A stretch of DNA of 20,528 nucleotides from a virus, in the IMG/VR virus record IMGVR_UViG_3300033146_002583, positions 1 to 20,528 of that record. The stretch is one strand, 5' to 3'. Below, one piece after another: positions 1-7,049 of the stretch. The notes below the pieces were generated by a model. That model was not told the DNA's origin, did not search any database, and worked only from the letters and a program-made list of their open reading frames with translations. Position numbers and translations under genes: made by a program. Position 1 is the first letter of the stretch; each line of letters starts with the position of its first letter.

Positions 1-315
1 CCAAAATTCAGGATGATGAGCATTGGTTAATACATGATGAGTTGTTGCTTTCAACATTTTTTCTTTCATTTCATCACTAACATTAAACTCAACGCCATTA
101 GCTCTGGATTTATAAACCCAAGAAACAAACACATAAGAATAATATTCAGGTTCTTCAAATTTAGAAAGATCATGTTTTTTCACAATATCATTTAACCCAA
201 GAGATTTTAAATATTCAAATTCATCAGCTAATAGATTTGCATATTTTTGTACTCGTTTAATATGAGATTTTGTTCTCTTATTAAAATGATTTGCCATATC
301 ATCAGTTAATTTCAT
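1..315 (-). CDS. DUF5662-like phage protein, partial (C-terminus beyond left edge)
   Basis: An open frame runs from an ATG at 313-315 off the left edge, giving 105 codons. The protein starts MKLTDDMANHFNKRTKSHI and contains KHDLSKFEEPEYY (about residues 49-61) and a His-rich motif THHVLTNAHHPEF near the cut end. This pattern (an H-D pair, then HH and HHPE) matches my recollection of the DUF5662 family found in phages and bacteria, whose histidines and aspartate suggest a metal-dependent hydrolase of HD type. The substrate is unknown. The ATG overlaps the TGA of the upstream zinc-ribbon gene (ATGA), so the two are translationally coupled. The reading frame is certain; the family call is from memory. 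Confidence 0.7.
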   Translation of the reverse strand, partial: MKLTDDMANHFNKRTKSHIKRVQKYANLLADEFEYLKSLGLNDIVKKHDLSKFEEPEYYSYVFVSWVYKSRANGVEFNVSDEMKEKMLKATTHHVLTNAHHPEFW

Positions 316-581
316 GACATTTTATCCTCTAAATATTTATTTTGGTCGCCATTACGGTCCATTTCATTTTGGGTAATTTCGTATCCGGTACCGGTTCCTT
401 CTGAACCATACCAACCAGCACCTTTTAATTCAAATGAACCTTTAAAATCCATCATTCTATTCATTTTTCCACCACAAGAGGGACAACGAACCAAATGTCG
501 TTTACGATCATAATCCATTAATTTAATTTTAATTTCATGAACTTCATCACACTCAGCACATTTAAAATCATATACGGGCAT
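312..581 (-). CDS. FmdB-type zinc ribbon protein
   Basis: This 89-residue protein begins MPVYDFKCAECDEVHEI and has a second CPSC pair at about residues 33-36, giving the CxxC...CxxC zinc ribbon of the FmdB/putative regulatory protein family (Y-x-F-x-C-x-x-C start). In that family residues after the ribbon are often Gly-rich and disordered, as here (GAGWYGSEGTGTGY). It probably binds zinc; the partner or DNA target is unknown. AGGAGA stands 7 bases before the ATG. Its first codons overlap the end of the primase gene by 14 bases, so it is the next cistron of the gp41-to-gp61 unit. The fold is well supported; the role is not. Confidence 0.8.
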   Translation of the reverse strand: MPVYDFKCAECDEVHEIKIKLMDYDRKRHLVRCPSCGGKMNRMMDFKGSFELKGAGWYGSEGTGTGYEITQNEMDRNGDQNKYLEDKMS

Positions 582-1593
582 TTATTGCTCTCCTAAAAGT
601 TTTCTTAGATTTACTTAATTTTAATTTTATTTCTGTTATTCCTTTAAAACCAGAATAAATATTTGCTTTAATTACTTTCCTTAATGATGCTTTATCTATA
701 TTCTTTTCAATCAACTCACCAAAATCTTTTGCTTTAATTCCATTTGGCCAAATAAAACATTTTTCTCCTCGTTCTAAATATTTTAATGTTTTCTCTTCAC
801 CTGTACGATCATTATCAAATACAAATATTCGTTTAGGTAAGATTTTTAAAACGGGTTTTGAAAGGTCAGCTCCTAACATTGAAATGGAATTATTAATAAC
901 ATAAGAATCAATAATAGATTCAAAAACATAAACATTAGCAGTTTTATCAACTTGAAATAAATTATAAACTTTATAGGAAGTATTCGGCATAAACGTATGA
1001 AAGCGTTTTCCTTCTATTGATCTTCCTTGAAATCCATAAGCTCTTTCTGAATTATACCATAATGGAAATATTAACATTTTCCCAAAAGAATATTTTTCAT
1101 GTGGACAATATAATAATGTTTTAATAACTGAATCGGGGATTTTCCGTTTTTTACAATATAACAAAGCATCAGACGCTTCAGGATCATATAATGAAATAAA
1201 TGTATTTTTATTAAACGGAAATATATATTTTGGTTTATCCTTCAATTCGTTATTTGGACTAATATTTATATATTTCTTTTTTGAATGAATTCTTCCTGCT
1301 TTAATATCTTCAATATATTTCTTTTTTTCGAATTTTTTATATTTTTCAAAAACAATAGGGTCAATCAAAGAAATAAATTTACGAACTGATGTACCTTCAG
1401 GAAGGCAATTATGACACATGAAGGTATTATGATCATACTTCACTCCTGCTAAAAGAATCCACCCACGACGTTTATGAGGTGATTTTCCTTCGTTACATAA
1501 AGGACAAGAAAAATTATAACCAGCTTCTCGCCTTTGAAGATTTCGAAGAGTTAATTCATTAATGAATTGTAACTCATCATATGGGTCTAGCAT
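568..1593 (-). CDS. 61: DNA primase, T4 gp61-like
   Basis: This primase makes RNA primers for lagging-strand synthesis in complex with the gp41 helicase. The 341-residue length is close to that of T4 gp61. The N-terminus holds a zinc finger: C30, C33 (SCPLC), then C60, C63 (MCHNC). A Toprim-like catalytic core follows, with E225 and D229 (VFESIIDS) and the acidic pair D260, D262 (FVFDNDRTGEE). Next comes the conserved late segment WPNGIKAKDFGE around residue 290. The gene starts 7 bases inside the end of the Cys-rich ORF and ends 14 bases inside the FmdB-like gene. Distance from the helicase gene is four cistrons, all apparently on the same message. Confidence 0.93.
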   Translation of the reverse strand: MLDPYDELQFINELTLRNLQRREAGYNFSCPLCNEGKSPHKRRGWILLAGVKYDHNTFMCHNCLPEGTSVRKFISLIDPIVFEKYKKFEKKKYIEDIKAGRIHSKKKYINISPNNELKDKPKYIFPFNKNTFISLYDPEASDALLYCKKRKIPDSVIKTLLYCPHEKYSFGKMLIFPLWYNSERAYGFQGRSIEGKRFHTFMPNTSYKVYNLFQVDKTANVYVFESIIDSYVINNSISMLGADLSKPVLKILPKRIFVFDNDRTGEEKTLKYLERGEKCFIWPNGIKAKDFGELIEKNIDKASLRKVIKANIYSGFKGITEIKLKLSKSKKTFRRAINARI

Positions 1594-1808
1594 GCAAATT
1601 CACAAAGCTCGTTTGGTGAAATAATTTTTTCTGTGCATGGTAAAGGCGATTTAATTGTATTTTGAGCATTATATTCTTTAATATTCAAAATACATTTTTC
1701 AACATGTTCACAATGCAAACAACAAGCATTAGAATTTAAATAACAAAATTTAGGTCTTGATTCTGCAGAACAGAAAAATTTATTCGCCATCAAATTATCT
1801 TTATCCAT
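1587..1808 (-). CDS. Small cysteine-rich protein of unknown function
   Basis: This 73-residue protein has nine cysteines (13, 22, 29, 30, 33, 39, 58, 69, 73), including the cluster ACCLHCEHVEKC with two histidines. That spacing suggests a bound metal ion or an Fe-S cluster; no family is recognised. I keep the first ATG and not Met7 because AAAGGAA lies just upstream of it. The gene lies between RNase H and primase and overlaps the primase start by 7 bases, so it is probably translated with the replication proteins. A host-directed or redox role is possible but is only inference. Confidence 0.75.
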   Translation of the reverse strand: MDKDNLMANKFFCSAESRPKFCYLNSNACCLHCEHVEKCILNIKEYNAQNTIKSPLPCTEKIISPNELCEFAC

Positions 1809-1820
1809 TTTTAATTCCTT

Positions 1821-2795
1821 TTAACTAAAAAAATCTTCGATTGAGGTTTCAACAACATTTTTAATTACTTTTTGTGATGCTGGTTTATAAACATCTTTTC
1901 GCTGTATTAATTTAAATTGATTTAATTTAACCGCCATTTGTCTCATTTGCTTTTTAGAACAAAAACTTAATAATTTTGAATGATTGAACGTTCCTTTATT
2001 ATAATTATTATACATTAATAATATCTCTTTTTCAACTTCTTTCGGAATAAAATCAAAATCAATCATTTTTTGATTGAATTCATAACGCTCTTTTAGTTCT
2101 GGATTAATTTTAAAATAATCATCTAGACCTTCATTTAAAATCTTTTCAGCAGTTTTAATTCCAACACCTTTTTTAATTTGCTTTAGATTATCATCACCCG
2201 CTAATATAAAATGTAATTGTTTACTACGCTCTACATCGATTGGTGCTAGAATCTTTTTCTTAATAGGATCATATAAATGAATATTATCTGTTTGTAATTG
2301 ATGGAAATCTTTATCACCTGAACAAACATAAACATCTTCATTAATAGGAGCATTACGAGCTAATACAGCGATAACATCATCAGCTTCTGCCAAATCCACT
2401 TTAATCACTTTAAAATCAGAATATAAATCTAATGCTTGAACACCTTCATTAAAAGTTTCCCATAATTTATCCCATGGAACAGATTCATCTTTTTTGCGGT
2501 TACCTTTATATGTTTGGTTTTTATATTCTTCAAATTTTTTAGAATGTTTAATATAAAAATCATTGCGCCATGAAGGTTTAGAATCCAAAGCTAAAACAAC
2601 TTCATTTGTTATAGAAGCTTTGAATTTATTAGCTAAGGTTAATACCGAATTAAAAATTAAATGAATCATATATCCTTCATTTAATTTACCTGTTGGTAAC
2701 ATTTCGCCTTTAGCGTTTTTTTCATATTCTAGAATATCTTTTTTCATCATATGAAAATTTCGCATAAAAAGGTGCGACATATCGATTATAATCAT
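1821..2795 (-). CDS. rnh: RNase H / 5'-3' flap exonuclease, T4 Rnh-like
   Basis: This enzyme removes RNA primers and adjacent DNA from Okazaki fragments. The 324 residues carry the acidic residues of the FEN/RNase H phage family: D5 (IIIDMSH), D71 (LALDSKPSWR), E137/D139/D140 (LAEADDVIAV), D161/D163 (CSGDKDFHQL) and D201/D202 (LAGDDN). Next is a helix-hairpin-helix-like GVGIKTAEKIL. The segment IDFDFIPKEVEKEI near residue 245 resembles the C-terminal region of T4 RNase H (IDFDYIP). The length is close to that of the T4 protein. It lies in the same unit as gp41 and gp61. Confidence 0.93.
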   Translation of the reverse strand: MIIIDMSHLFMRNFHMMKKDILEYEKNAKGEMLPTGKLNEGYMIHLIFNSVLTLANKFKASITNEVVLALDSKPSWRNDFYIKHSKKFEEYKNQTYKGNRKKDESVPWDKLWETFNEGVQALDLYSDFKVIKVDLAEADDVIAVLARNAPINEDVYVCSGDKDFHQLQTDNIHLYDPIKKKILAPIDVERSKQLHFILAGDDNLKQIKKGVGIKTAEKILNEGLDDYFKINPELKERYEFNQKMIDFDFIPKEVEKEILLMYNNYNKGTFNHSKLLSFCSKKQMRQMAVKLNQFKLIQRKDVYKPASQKVIKNVVETSIEDFFS

Positions 2796-2804
2796 TTTTA
2801 TACC

Positions 2805-3137
2805 TTATTGAACGATGATTTCTGAACCATCTTCTTTAGCAACAGGAATAACTTTCCCATTCTCATCACGCTCATAAATTCGTTTGGATTCGATATTTTT
2901 AAGTTTTTCTTGAATACTTTCACCCGGAATATCGTTCCAATATGTACCAAGAATATTATACATTTGAACACTCGCCTGCATAACTTCTTCAGCTAATTTT
3001 GGATTTTGTTGATCTTGTTCAAAACGATTATTAGCATTAAATACAACCATTCCAGCTTCCAATAGATCCAATAAACGCTCATAACGTTCTCTTAGACCAA
3101 TTTCATTACCACATGTTACACATCTTAATTGACTCAT
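2805..3137 (-). CDS. Unknown protein with N-terminal CxxC
   Basis: This 110-residue protein starts MSQLRCVTCGNEIGLRERYERL. The single CVTCGNEIG motif looks like half of a zinc ribbon, but no second Cys pair is present, so it may dimerise around a metal or not bind one. The middle is predicted helical (LLDLLEAGMVVFNANNRFEQ) and the C-terminus is charged. It lies between RNase H and the nucleotidyltransferase with 9- and 15-base gaps and has a GGAG-type ribosome site, so it is a normal cistron of this unit. I do not recognise the family. Confidence 0.75.
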   Translation of the reverse strand: MSQLRCVTCGNEIGLRERYERLLDLLEAGMVVFNANNRFEQDQQNPKLAEEVMQASVQMYNILGTYWNDIPGESIQEKLKNIESKRIYERDENGKVIPVAKEDGSEIIVQ

Positions 3138-3152
3138 TTCTTTACTCCTTTG

Positions 3153-3638
3153 TTAAAATGGAAAGTCATCATCTGGATCGATAACTTCTATAATTGTTTT
3201 GTAATCATTAAACAAATAATCCAGAAACATTTCCACAACTTTAATTCTAATTGATTTATCTTTTTTCGCCATTTGACCTAATTTAGTCTCACTGATTTCA
3301 TCCATCCATTGGTTCAATTGATTAATTTTTTTAATATTTTCATCTTCATAAACCAAAATATTAATAGAAACTTTTAATATTTCAGGTTTAAAATAAATTT
3401 TGAGATTTCTAATATTAAACATATCATGTTGTGAATAATTAGCAATATCTTCATAAGTAATATCTGGAAAATAAGAATTTAAACGAGGTATAAATCTTTC
3501 ATATTCTGATTTAGAGAATACTAAATCGTAATCAGAATCGTCATGATATCCACCCCAACGTCTTGAACCAATCAATATCCCTGTTTCCATAAAATAATCA
3601 ATAATTTTTTGAAGTTTTTCTTTTCGTTCTTTATTCAT
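3153..3638 (-). CDS. Nucleotidyltransferase-fold protein
   Basis: This 161-residue protein carries the DNA polymerase beta/MNT-type signature GSRRWGGYHDDSDYD (residues 24-38): the GS turn followed by a D-x-D metal pair (D36, D38). The third carboxylate expected on a later strand is not obvious; the candidate strand reads LKVSINILVYED, so activity is uncertain. Such domains transfer nucleotides to proteins, RNA or small molecules, or act as antitoxins of HEPN partners; no HEPN neighbour is seen here. It sits directly downstream of the gp41 helicase gene (11-base gap). The fold call is firm; the substrate is unknown. Confidence 0.8.
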   Translation of the reverse strand: MNKERKEKLQKIIDYFMETGILIGSRRWGGYHDDSDYDLVFSKSEYERFIPRLNSYFPDITYEDIANYSQHDMFNIRNLKIYFKPEILKVSINILVYEDENIKKINQLNQWMDEISETKLGQMAKKDKSIRIKVVEMFLDYLFNDYKTIIEVIDPDDDFPF

Positions 3639-3649
3639 TAGTTTTTCTC

Positions 3650-5047
3650 CTAATCAAATTTCATTCCTATATCTTCTATCGCTTGCTTATCTTTTTTCTC
3701 ACGATCTTTTTGAGCTTGCCACGATAATTCATCTTTAATATGTTGTGGTAATTCTTGTTGATCTTCAGGTAGATCTTCTAATCTCATATGACATCTTGTA
3801 ACTCCTACTGTATATATTTCATTAATATTATCACCATATCTAGTTTTAAGAACTTTAAATAAATATTTCCCTAATTTAAATAATTCTTCATTTTGAATAA
3901 TTGCATATAAACCATCAACTGTCATTGGTAGACCATATGAATCTGCTGTATCATCCATTCCAGTTTCATTACCCGATTCAGCACCACCTCGATTTGTTTG
4001 TGTTGCAGTTAAACAAGCACATTTAAATTCTCGAGCTAATCCTCTCATTTCTTCAGCAACAGTTTTTACATATAAATAAGAGTTTGACATTGCAGATGCT
4101 GGTAATCTAAATGATGAAAATAAATTAATATAATCTAATATAACAACATCAGGTTCAAACCCATCTTTTAATTTATATTCTTGTAATAAATTTTTCAAAT
4201 GAAGAGCATTACAAGCCCCCGCTGAATATTCTTTAATTTTTAATTTACCCGAAACCTTTTCGTAAATAGTTCTAATTTTCTTTAAATATGTTTTACGATC
4301 TAATTCTAAACCGAGATCATCCATTTCCATATCTAAAAAGTTAGCATCAACCCGTTTAGCAATTAAATTTTCATCCATTTCACCAGATACATAAAGAACA
4401 TTATAACCTAAACGTGTAAGAGCAGTTGCCATATGACAAAGCCAAAGAGTTTTACCAATATTTGTACGACCAAGTAAACAAGAAATTGATTTACGTCTTA
4501 GACCGCCATTTAACGCTTTATTAATCGCATCAACATCAAAAGCGATAATTTCTTCTTCATTGGTATAAAATTCATAACGTTCGGGGGCATCTCTAAAATA
4601 ATCATGACCTAAAGAAACAGTAAAAGAAATGGAAAGAGCATCTCGAAATAAATCAGGTAATGCTCCTTTTGTGAGATTTTTTTCACCTTCAGAATCCATA
4701 ACAAGATCGACCGCTTTTTTCAAAACATTTTCAAATGCCATATCCTGTGCAAATTTTTCAGTTTCATTAAATAATAAATCATCATCTACTTGATCTAAAG
4801 ATTTAACTTTTTTAATATAATCTAAGGCTTGAGCGGTTTCGCCTTCTGTCAAATCCATATCATTTTCGATAAGAAGACGGACATCTGCAGCAGTCGGTTG
4901 TTTATTATATTCATCAGAATATTCTTTAATTTTTTTAAAGACAATTTGTTCTATTTCATCGAAGAAATCTGCTTGGAGATGTGCGATAACTTTTCGATAA
5001 AAATTTGGTTGGGTCATTAGCCCAGTAAATATATTCTCTGAATTCAT
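3650..5047 (-). CDS. 41: Replicative DNA helicase, T4 gp41-like (DnaB family)
   Basis: This is the hexameric 5'-3' helicase that unwinds the fork on the lagging strand and binds primase gp61. Its 465 residues are close in length to T4 gp41. The N-terminal domain (about 1-150) is helical. The RecA-like motor has Walker A GRTNIGKT (193-200), the catalytic glutamate in SGEM (E223), the conserved KRVDANFLDM, and Walker B VVILDYINLF (301-310). TATQTNRGG follows as the sensor/H3 segment. It is the first gene after a near-consensus sigma70 promoter with an inverted repeat in its leader, so it probably heads an early operon. Confidence 0.95.
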   Translation of the reverse strand: MNSENIFTGLMTQPNFYRKVIAHLQADFFDEIEQIVFKKIKEYSDEYNKQPTAADVRLLIENDMDLTEGETAQALDYIKKVKSLDQVDDDLLFNETEKFAQDMAFENVLKKAVDLVMDSEGEKNLTKGALPDLFRDALSISFTVSLGHDYFRDAPERYEFYTNEEEIIAFDVDAINKALNGGLRRKSISCLLGRTNIGKTLWLCHMATALTRLGYNVLYVSGEMDENLIAKRVDANFLDMEMDDLGLELDRKTYLKKIRTIYEKVSGKLKIKEYSAGACNALHLKNLLQEYKLKDGFEPDVVILDYINLFSSFRLPASAMSNSYLYVKTVAEEMRGLAREFKCACLTATQTNRGGAESGNETGMDDTADSYGLPMTVDGLYAIIQNEELFKLGKYLFKVLKTRYGDNINEIYTVGVTRCHMRLEDLPEDQQELPQHIKDELSWQAQKDREKKDKQAIEDIGMKFD

Positions 5048-5072
5048 TTATCTCTCTATTAGTTAGATTAAA

Positions 5073-5125
5073 AAAGCACTTTATCTGTTATCTTATTAAT
5101 ACAATTTTAACAAATAAAGTGCTTT
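5073..5125. repeat. 12-bp perfect inverted repeat around the gp41 promoter
   Basis: AAAGCACTTTAT (5073-5084) and ATAAAGTGCTTT (5114-5125) are perfectly complementary across a 29-base gap. On the minus strand the first arm lies between the -35 and -10 boxes and the second lies about 13-24 bases after the expected start. The second arm runs into six T residues. It could be a two-site operator, or a long-loop terminator for transcripts coming from uvsX. The loop is longer than usual for an intrinsic terminator. Confidence 0.8.
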
Positions 5126-5132
5126 ATGTCAA
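5104..5132 (-). promoter_or_regulatory. Near-consensus sigma70 promoter for gp41 operon
   Basis: On the minus strand TTGACA (5127-5132) is followed after 17 bases by TAAAAT (5104-5109). The predicted start is near 5097, giving a leader of about 50 bases to the gp41 ATG. It sits in the only gene-free gap of this block, next to an A-rich tract between it and the uvsX stop. The host sigma70 enzyme would read it early in infection. Confidence 0.85.
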
Positions 5133-5152
5133 TATTTTAATTCAATTTTTTT

Positions 5153-6277
5153 TTAGAGATCTTCTGGTGTTTCTCCTGATAAGTCAAGAACAAAATCAGC
5201 ATCACCATAACGAAACATTTCGGTTAAAACTTCTTCAAAACCTTGATTAAGAAAATCTTCCCAAAATTCTTCATCTGTACCTTCTTCTACAATCTTTTTA
5301 GATACTTGAGGTAATGTATTAATCCATTCTTTATAAGCAGTTTTAGCATCTGCAGTTTTACCTTGACATTCATCTGGAATCACTCCTCCAATATTAACAC
5401 GATAAGATCTAGCTCTATCTGGGAGAATTAACCAACCAACACTTTCAGCGGCAATATCTAAACCTGAATATCTAGCTAAACCTTTTTCAAATGAAATTTT
5501 AAATTTAACTTTTGTTTTTTCACGTGCTAATCTATTTTTAGTTGCTTTAGAAGTAAAAATTCCCCCAATAACATCATCGCCTTGTTTATATTGAGCTTTA
5601 GTTAATTCTAATGTACAAGAGTTAGCATAAGCGGGACCTGATCCACCAGCCACAGTATTTCCACCAAAAAATGAACCAATTGTAGCATAAACGTGGTTGA
5701 CAGCCATAATTGGAACATTAAGAACACCTGCTTTAACAGTTACGGTTCTAAATAGAGCTTTCAATTTTTGAGCTCTGGTCATATCTCTAGTACCTTTACC
5801 ATCTGTAGCATCTTCTAATTCTTTTGTTGAAGAAAGGTTACCAAGAGAATCAACAACAATCATCACACGATCGTCTTTAGAAAGATCGTTAAGAATATTC
5901 AAAATAGAAGTTGTTAATTCTTCAACAGTAGCAACAGGAACATACATCAATTGAGATAGATCTAAGCCACGAGATTCCATTGAATTAGCATCATTCGCTG
6001 CTTCAGAATCGTAATATATAATAAAATAACCATCTTTTTGAGCGTTAAGAATAGTTTCTAAACAAATAAAAGTTTTACCTGAAGATTCGGGTCCAGCCAT
6101 TTGAATAACACGTCCAGAAGGAATACCTTTACGAGGATAACTTGAAATTTGTGCATTTAGAATTATTGCACCAGTATCAATATAATCACGAATTTTACCA
6201 TAATTTTCGTCATCAAAGAAACCAGCATTTGGATTTTTGCTCGCTGAGAGCATACGGTCGCGCATTGATTTTGCCAT
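5153..6277 (-). CDS. uvsX: RecA-like recombinase UvsX
   Basis: This strand-exchange protein forms filaments on single-stranded DNA and primes recombination-dependent replication with UvsY. Its 374 residues are close in length to T4 UvsX. Walker A is GPESSGKT (62-69), YYDSEAAND (88-96) carries the catalytic glutamate region, and Walker B is MIVVDSLGNLSS (139-150). MTRAQKLKALFR and the L2-region segment VAGGSGPAYANS also match the family. The C-terminus is acidic, as in T4. A strong AAGGAG lies before the ATG. It is followed by the gp41 promoter and preceded by three small unknown genes, with a 78-base gap in which I see no clear promoter. Confidence 0.95.
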   Translation of the reverse strand: MAKSMRDRMLSASKNPNAGFFDDENYGKIRDYIDTGAIILNAQISSYPRKGIPSGRVIQMAGPESSGKTFICLETILNAQKDGYFIIYYDSEAANDANSMESRGLDLSQLMYVPVATVEELTTSILNILNDLSKDDRVMIVVDSLGNLSSTKELEDATDGKGTRDMTRAQKLKALFRTVTVKAGVLNVPIMAVNHVYATIGSFFGGNTVAGGSGPAYANSCTLELTKAQYKQGDDVIGGIFTSKATKNRLAREKTKVKFKISFEKGLARYSGLDIAAESVGWLILPDRARSYRVNIGGVIPDECQGKTADAKTAYKEWINTLPQVSKKIVEEGTDEEFWEDFLNQGFEEVLTEMFRYGDADFVLDLSGETPEDL

Positions 6278-6355
6278 TCTTTTCTCCTTTTCTTCACCTT
6301 ATTCCCCTGTGCAAATATTGCGTGGGTACTTTTGGTTACTATTAGTTAGAATGTT

Positions 6356-6544
6356 TTATTTAGAAGGGTGTTTTAGGTGATCTACCCAATCTTGACGTAG
6401 ATCACCTAATTTATTTGTTTTAATAAATTCAGCAGCGAGTTCAGCGGCTTTAGATGCGTTGTGCCGAGCGGAAAAAGTAACTTCTTCGTCACGAGAGGTC
6501 AACCAGCCAACAAAACCATAAATTGCTTCTGAACCTTTTAACAT
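6356..6544 (-). CDS. Small unknown protein
   Basis: This 62-residue protein (start MLKGSEAIYGFVGWLTSRD, end HLKHPSK) matches no family I know. It has an aromatic N-terminal part and an Ala-rich helix (ASKAAELAAEFI). The ATG directly abuts the stop of the upstream gene, so translation is probably coupled. The last third of the gene contains a 13-bp perfect inverted repeat (see the repeat entry). It is the last of three short genes downstream of a late-type promoter and just before uvsX. Confidence 0.7.
   Translation of the reverse strand: MLKGSEAIYGFVGWLTSRDEEVTFSARHNASKAAELAAEFIKTNKLGDLRQDWVDHLKHPSK
6373..6409. repeat. 13-bp perfect inverted repeat in coding sequence before uvsX
   Basis: TTAGGTGATCTAC (6373-6385) and GTAGATCACCTAA (6397-6409) pair perfectly across an 11-base loop. 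It lies in the final codons of the 62-residue gene. No run of T follows on the minus strand, so it is not a standard intrinsic terminator. It could be a processing or RNA-stability hairpin, or a protein-binding site, between the small-gene message and uvsX. Confidence 0.8.
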
Positions 6545-6784
6545 TTAATAATCTGCCGTCTCTTGAATACGAGATTGAGCGACTTGAATAGTTATTGGAA
6601 GATCCACAGGTGGAAAATCTGCTTCTGGATCACTCGAATAAGCATACGCTGTATTAGCGTGTTCTAAGTTAGGGTTAGTTGCTTTAATAACTCCTGAAAC
6701 AGTAACCATACCATTAACATCAGGAGCTGTAATAGAAGCTTCCCAAATTGATTCAAATCCTAATACTTTAACAACTAAAGCCAT
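6545..6784 (-). CDS. Small unknown protein, likely beta-rich
   Basis: This 79-residue protein starts MALVVKVLGFESIWEASITA. It alternates hydrophobic and polar residues in its first half (VVKVLGF, GMVTVSGVIKA) and again near the end (DLPITIQVAQSRI), which suggests a small beta-structured protein, possibly virion-associated. No family is recognised. It lies 9 bases after the 74-residue gene and abuts the 62-residue gene. A TCCTTATA-complement ribosome site (AAGGATATATT) precedes the ATG. Confidence 0.7.
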   Translation of the reverse strand: MALVVKVLGFESIWEASITAPDVNGMVTVSGVIKATNPNLEHANTAYAYSSDPEADFPPVDLPITIQVAQSRIQETADY

Positions 6785-6793
6785 AATATATCC

Positions 6794-7018
6794 TTATAGA
6801 AATTTTTTAAATTTATCTAAACTAGATTCATCAGATTCAATCTTTAATTCAGCACGAACTTTTTGATTTAAGATTTGAATAAATTTAGCATCATTCTTAT
6901 CTAAACCTTCTTGAACTAATTCTTCCATAAAGCCATCCCAAACTTTAGCTACAAGTTTAGCTGGAACTTTTGCTTTACGAGAAAGACGTCTAAAATAGCG
7001 TTCTTGTGATTGAAACAT
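6794..7018 (-). CDS. Small helical unknown protein
   Basis: This 74-residue basic and helical protein (MFQSQERYFRRLSRKAKVPA, ending DKFKKFL) is not recognised. AAAAGGA stands before the ATG. A TATAAATA late motif lies 23 bases upstream of the start in the short gap after gene 46, so this gene would be the first of a short late transcript covering three small genes. Its position between gene 46 and uvsX has no match that I know of in T4, where 46 is followed by 46.1 and the clamp genes. Confidence 0.7.
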   Translation of the reverse strand: MFQSQERYFRRLSRKAKVPAKLVAKVWDGFMEELVQEGLDKNDAKFIQILNQKVRAELKIESDESSLDKFKKFL

Positions 7019-7040
7019 AATATATCCTTTTTAATAATGT

Positions 7041-7048
7041 TATTTATA
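7041..7048 (-). promoter_or_regulatory. T4-type late promoter motif TATAAATA
   Basis: An exact TATAAATA on the minus strand fills the 31-base gap between gene 46 and the 74-residue gene. By analogy with T4, the start would be near 7035, with a short leader of about 17 bases carrying the AAAAGGA ribosome site. Late promoters need gp55, whose gene is four genes upstream in this window. Confidence 0.65.
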
Positions 7049-7049
7049 A

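Noticed and set aside
1263-1270. Exact TATAAATA on the minus strand inside the primase gene
   Set aside because: It lies deep in coding sequence over 680 bases from the next start, and a few chance copies are expected in DNA this AT-rich.
4071-4078. TATAAATA on the plus strand in gene 41
   Set aside because: No plus-strand gene exists downstream; it serves as a chance-level control.
6278-6355. Gap before uvsX examined for a promoter
   Set aside because: Only a strong ribosome site is clear; no paired -35/-10, late motif or MotA-like box was found.
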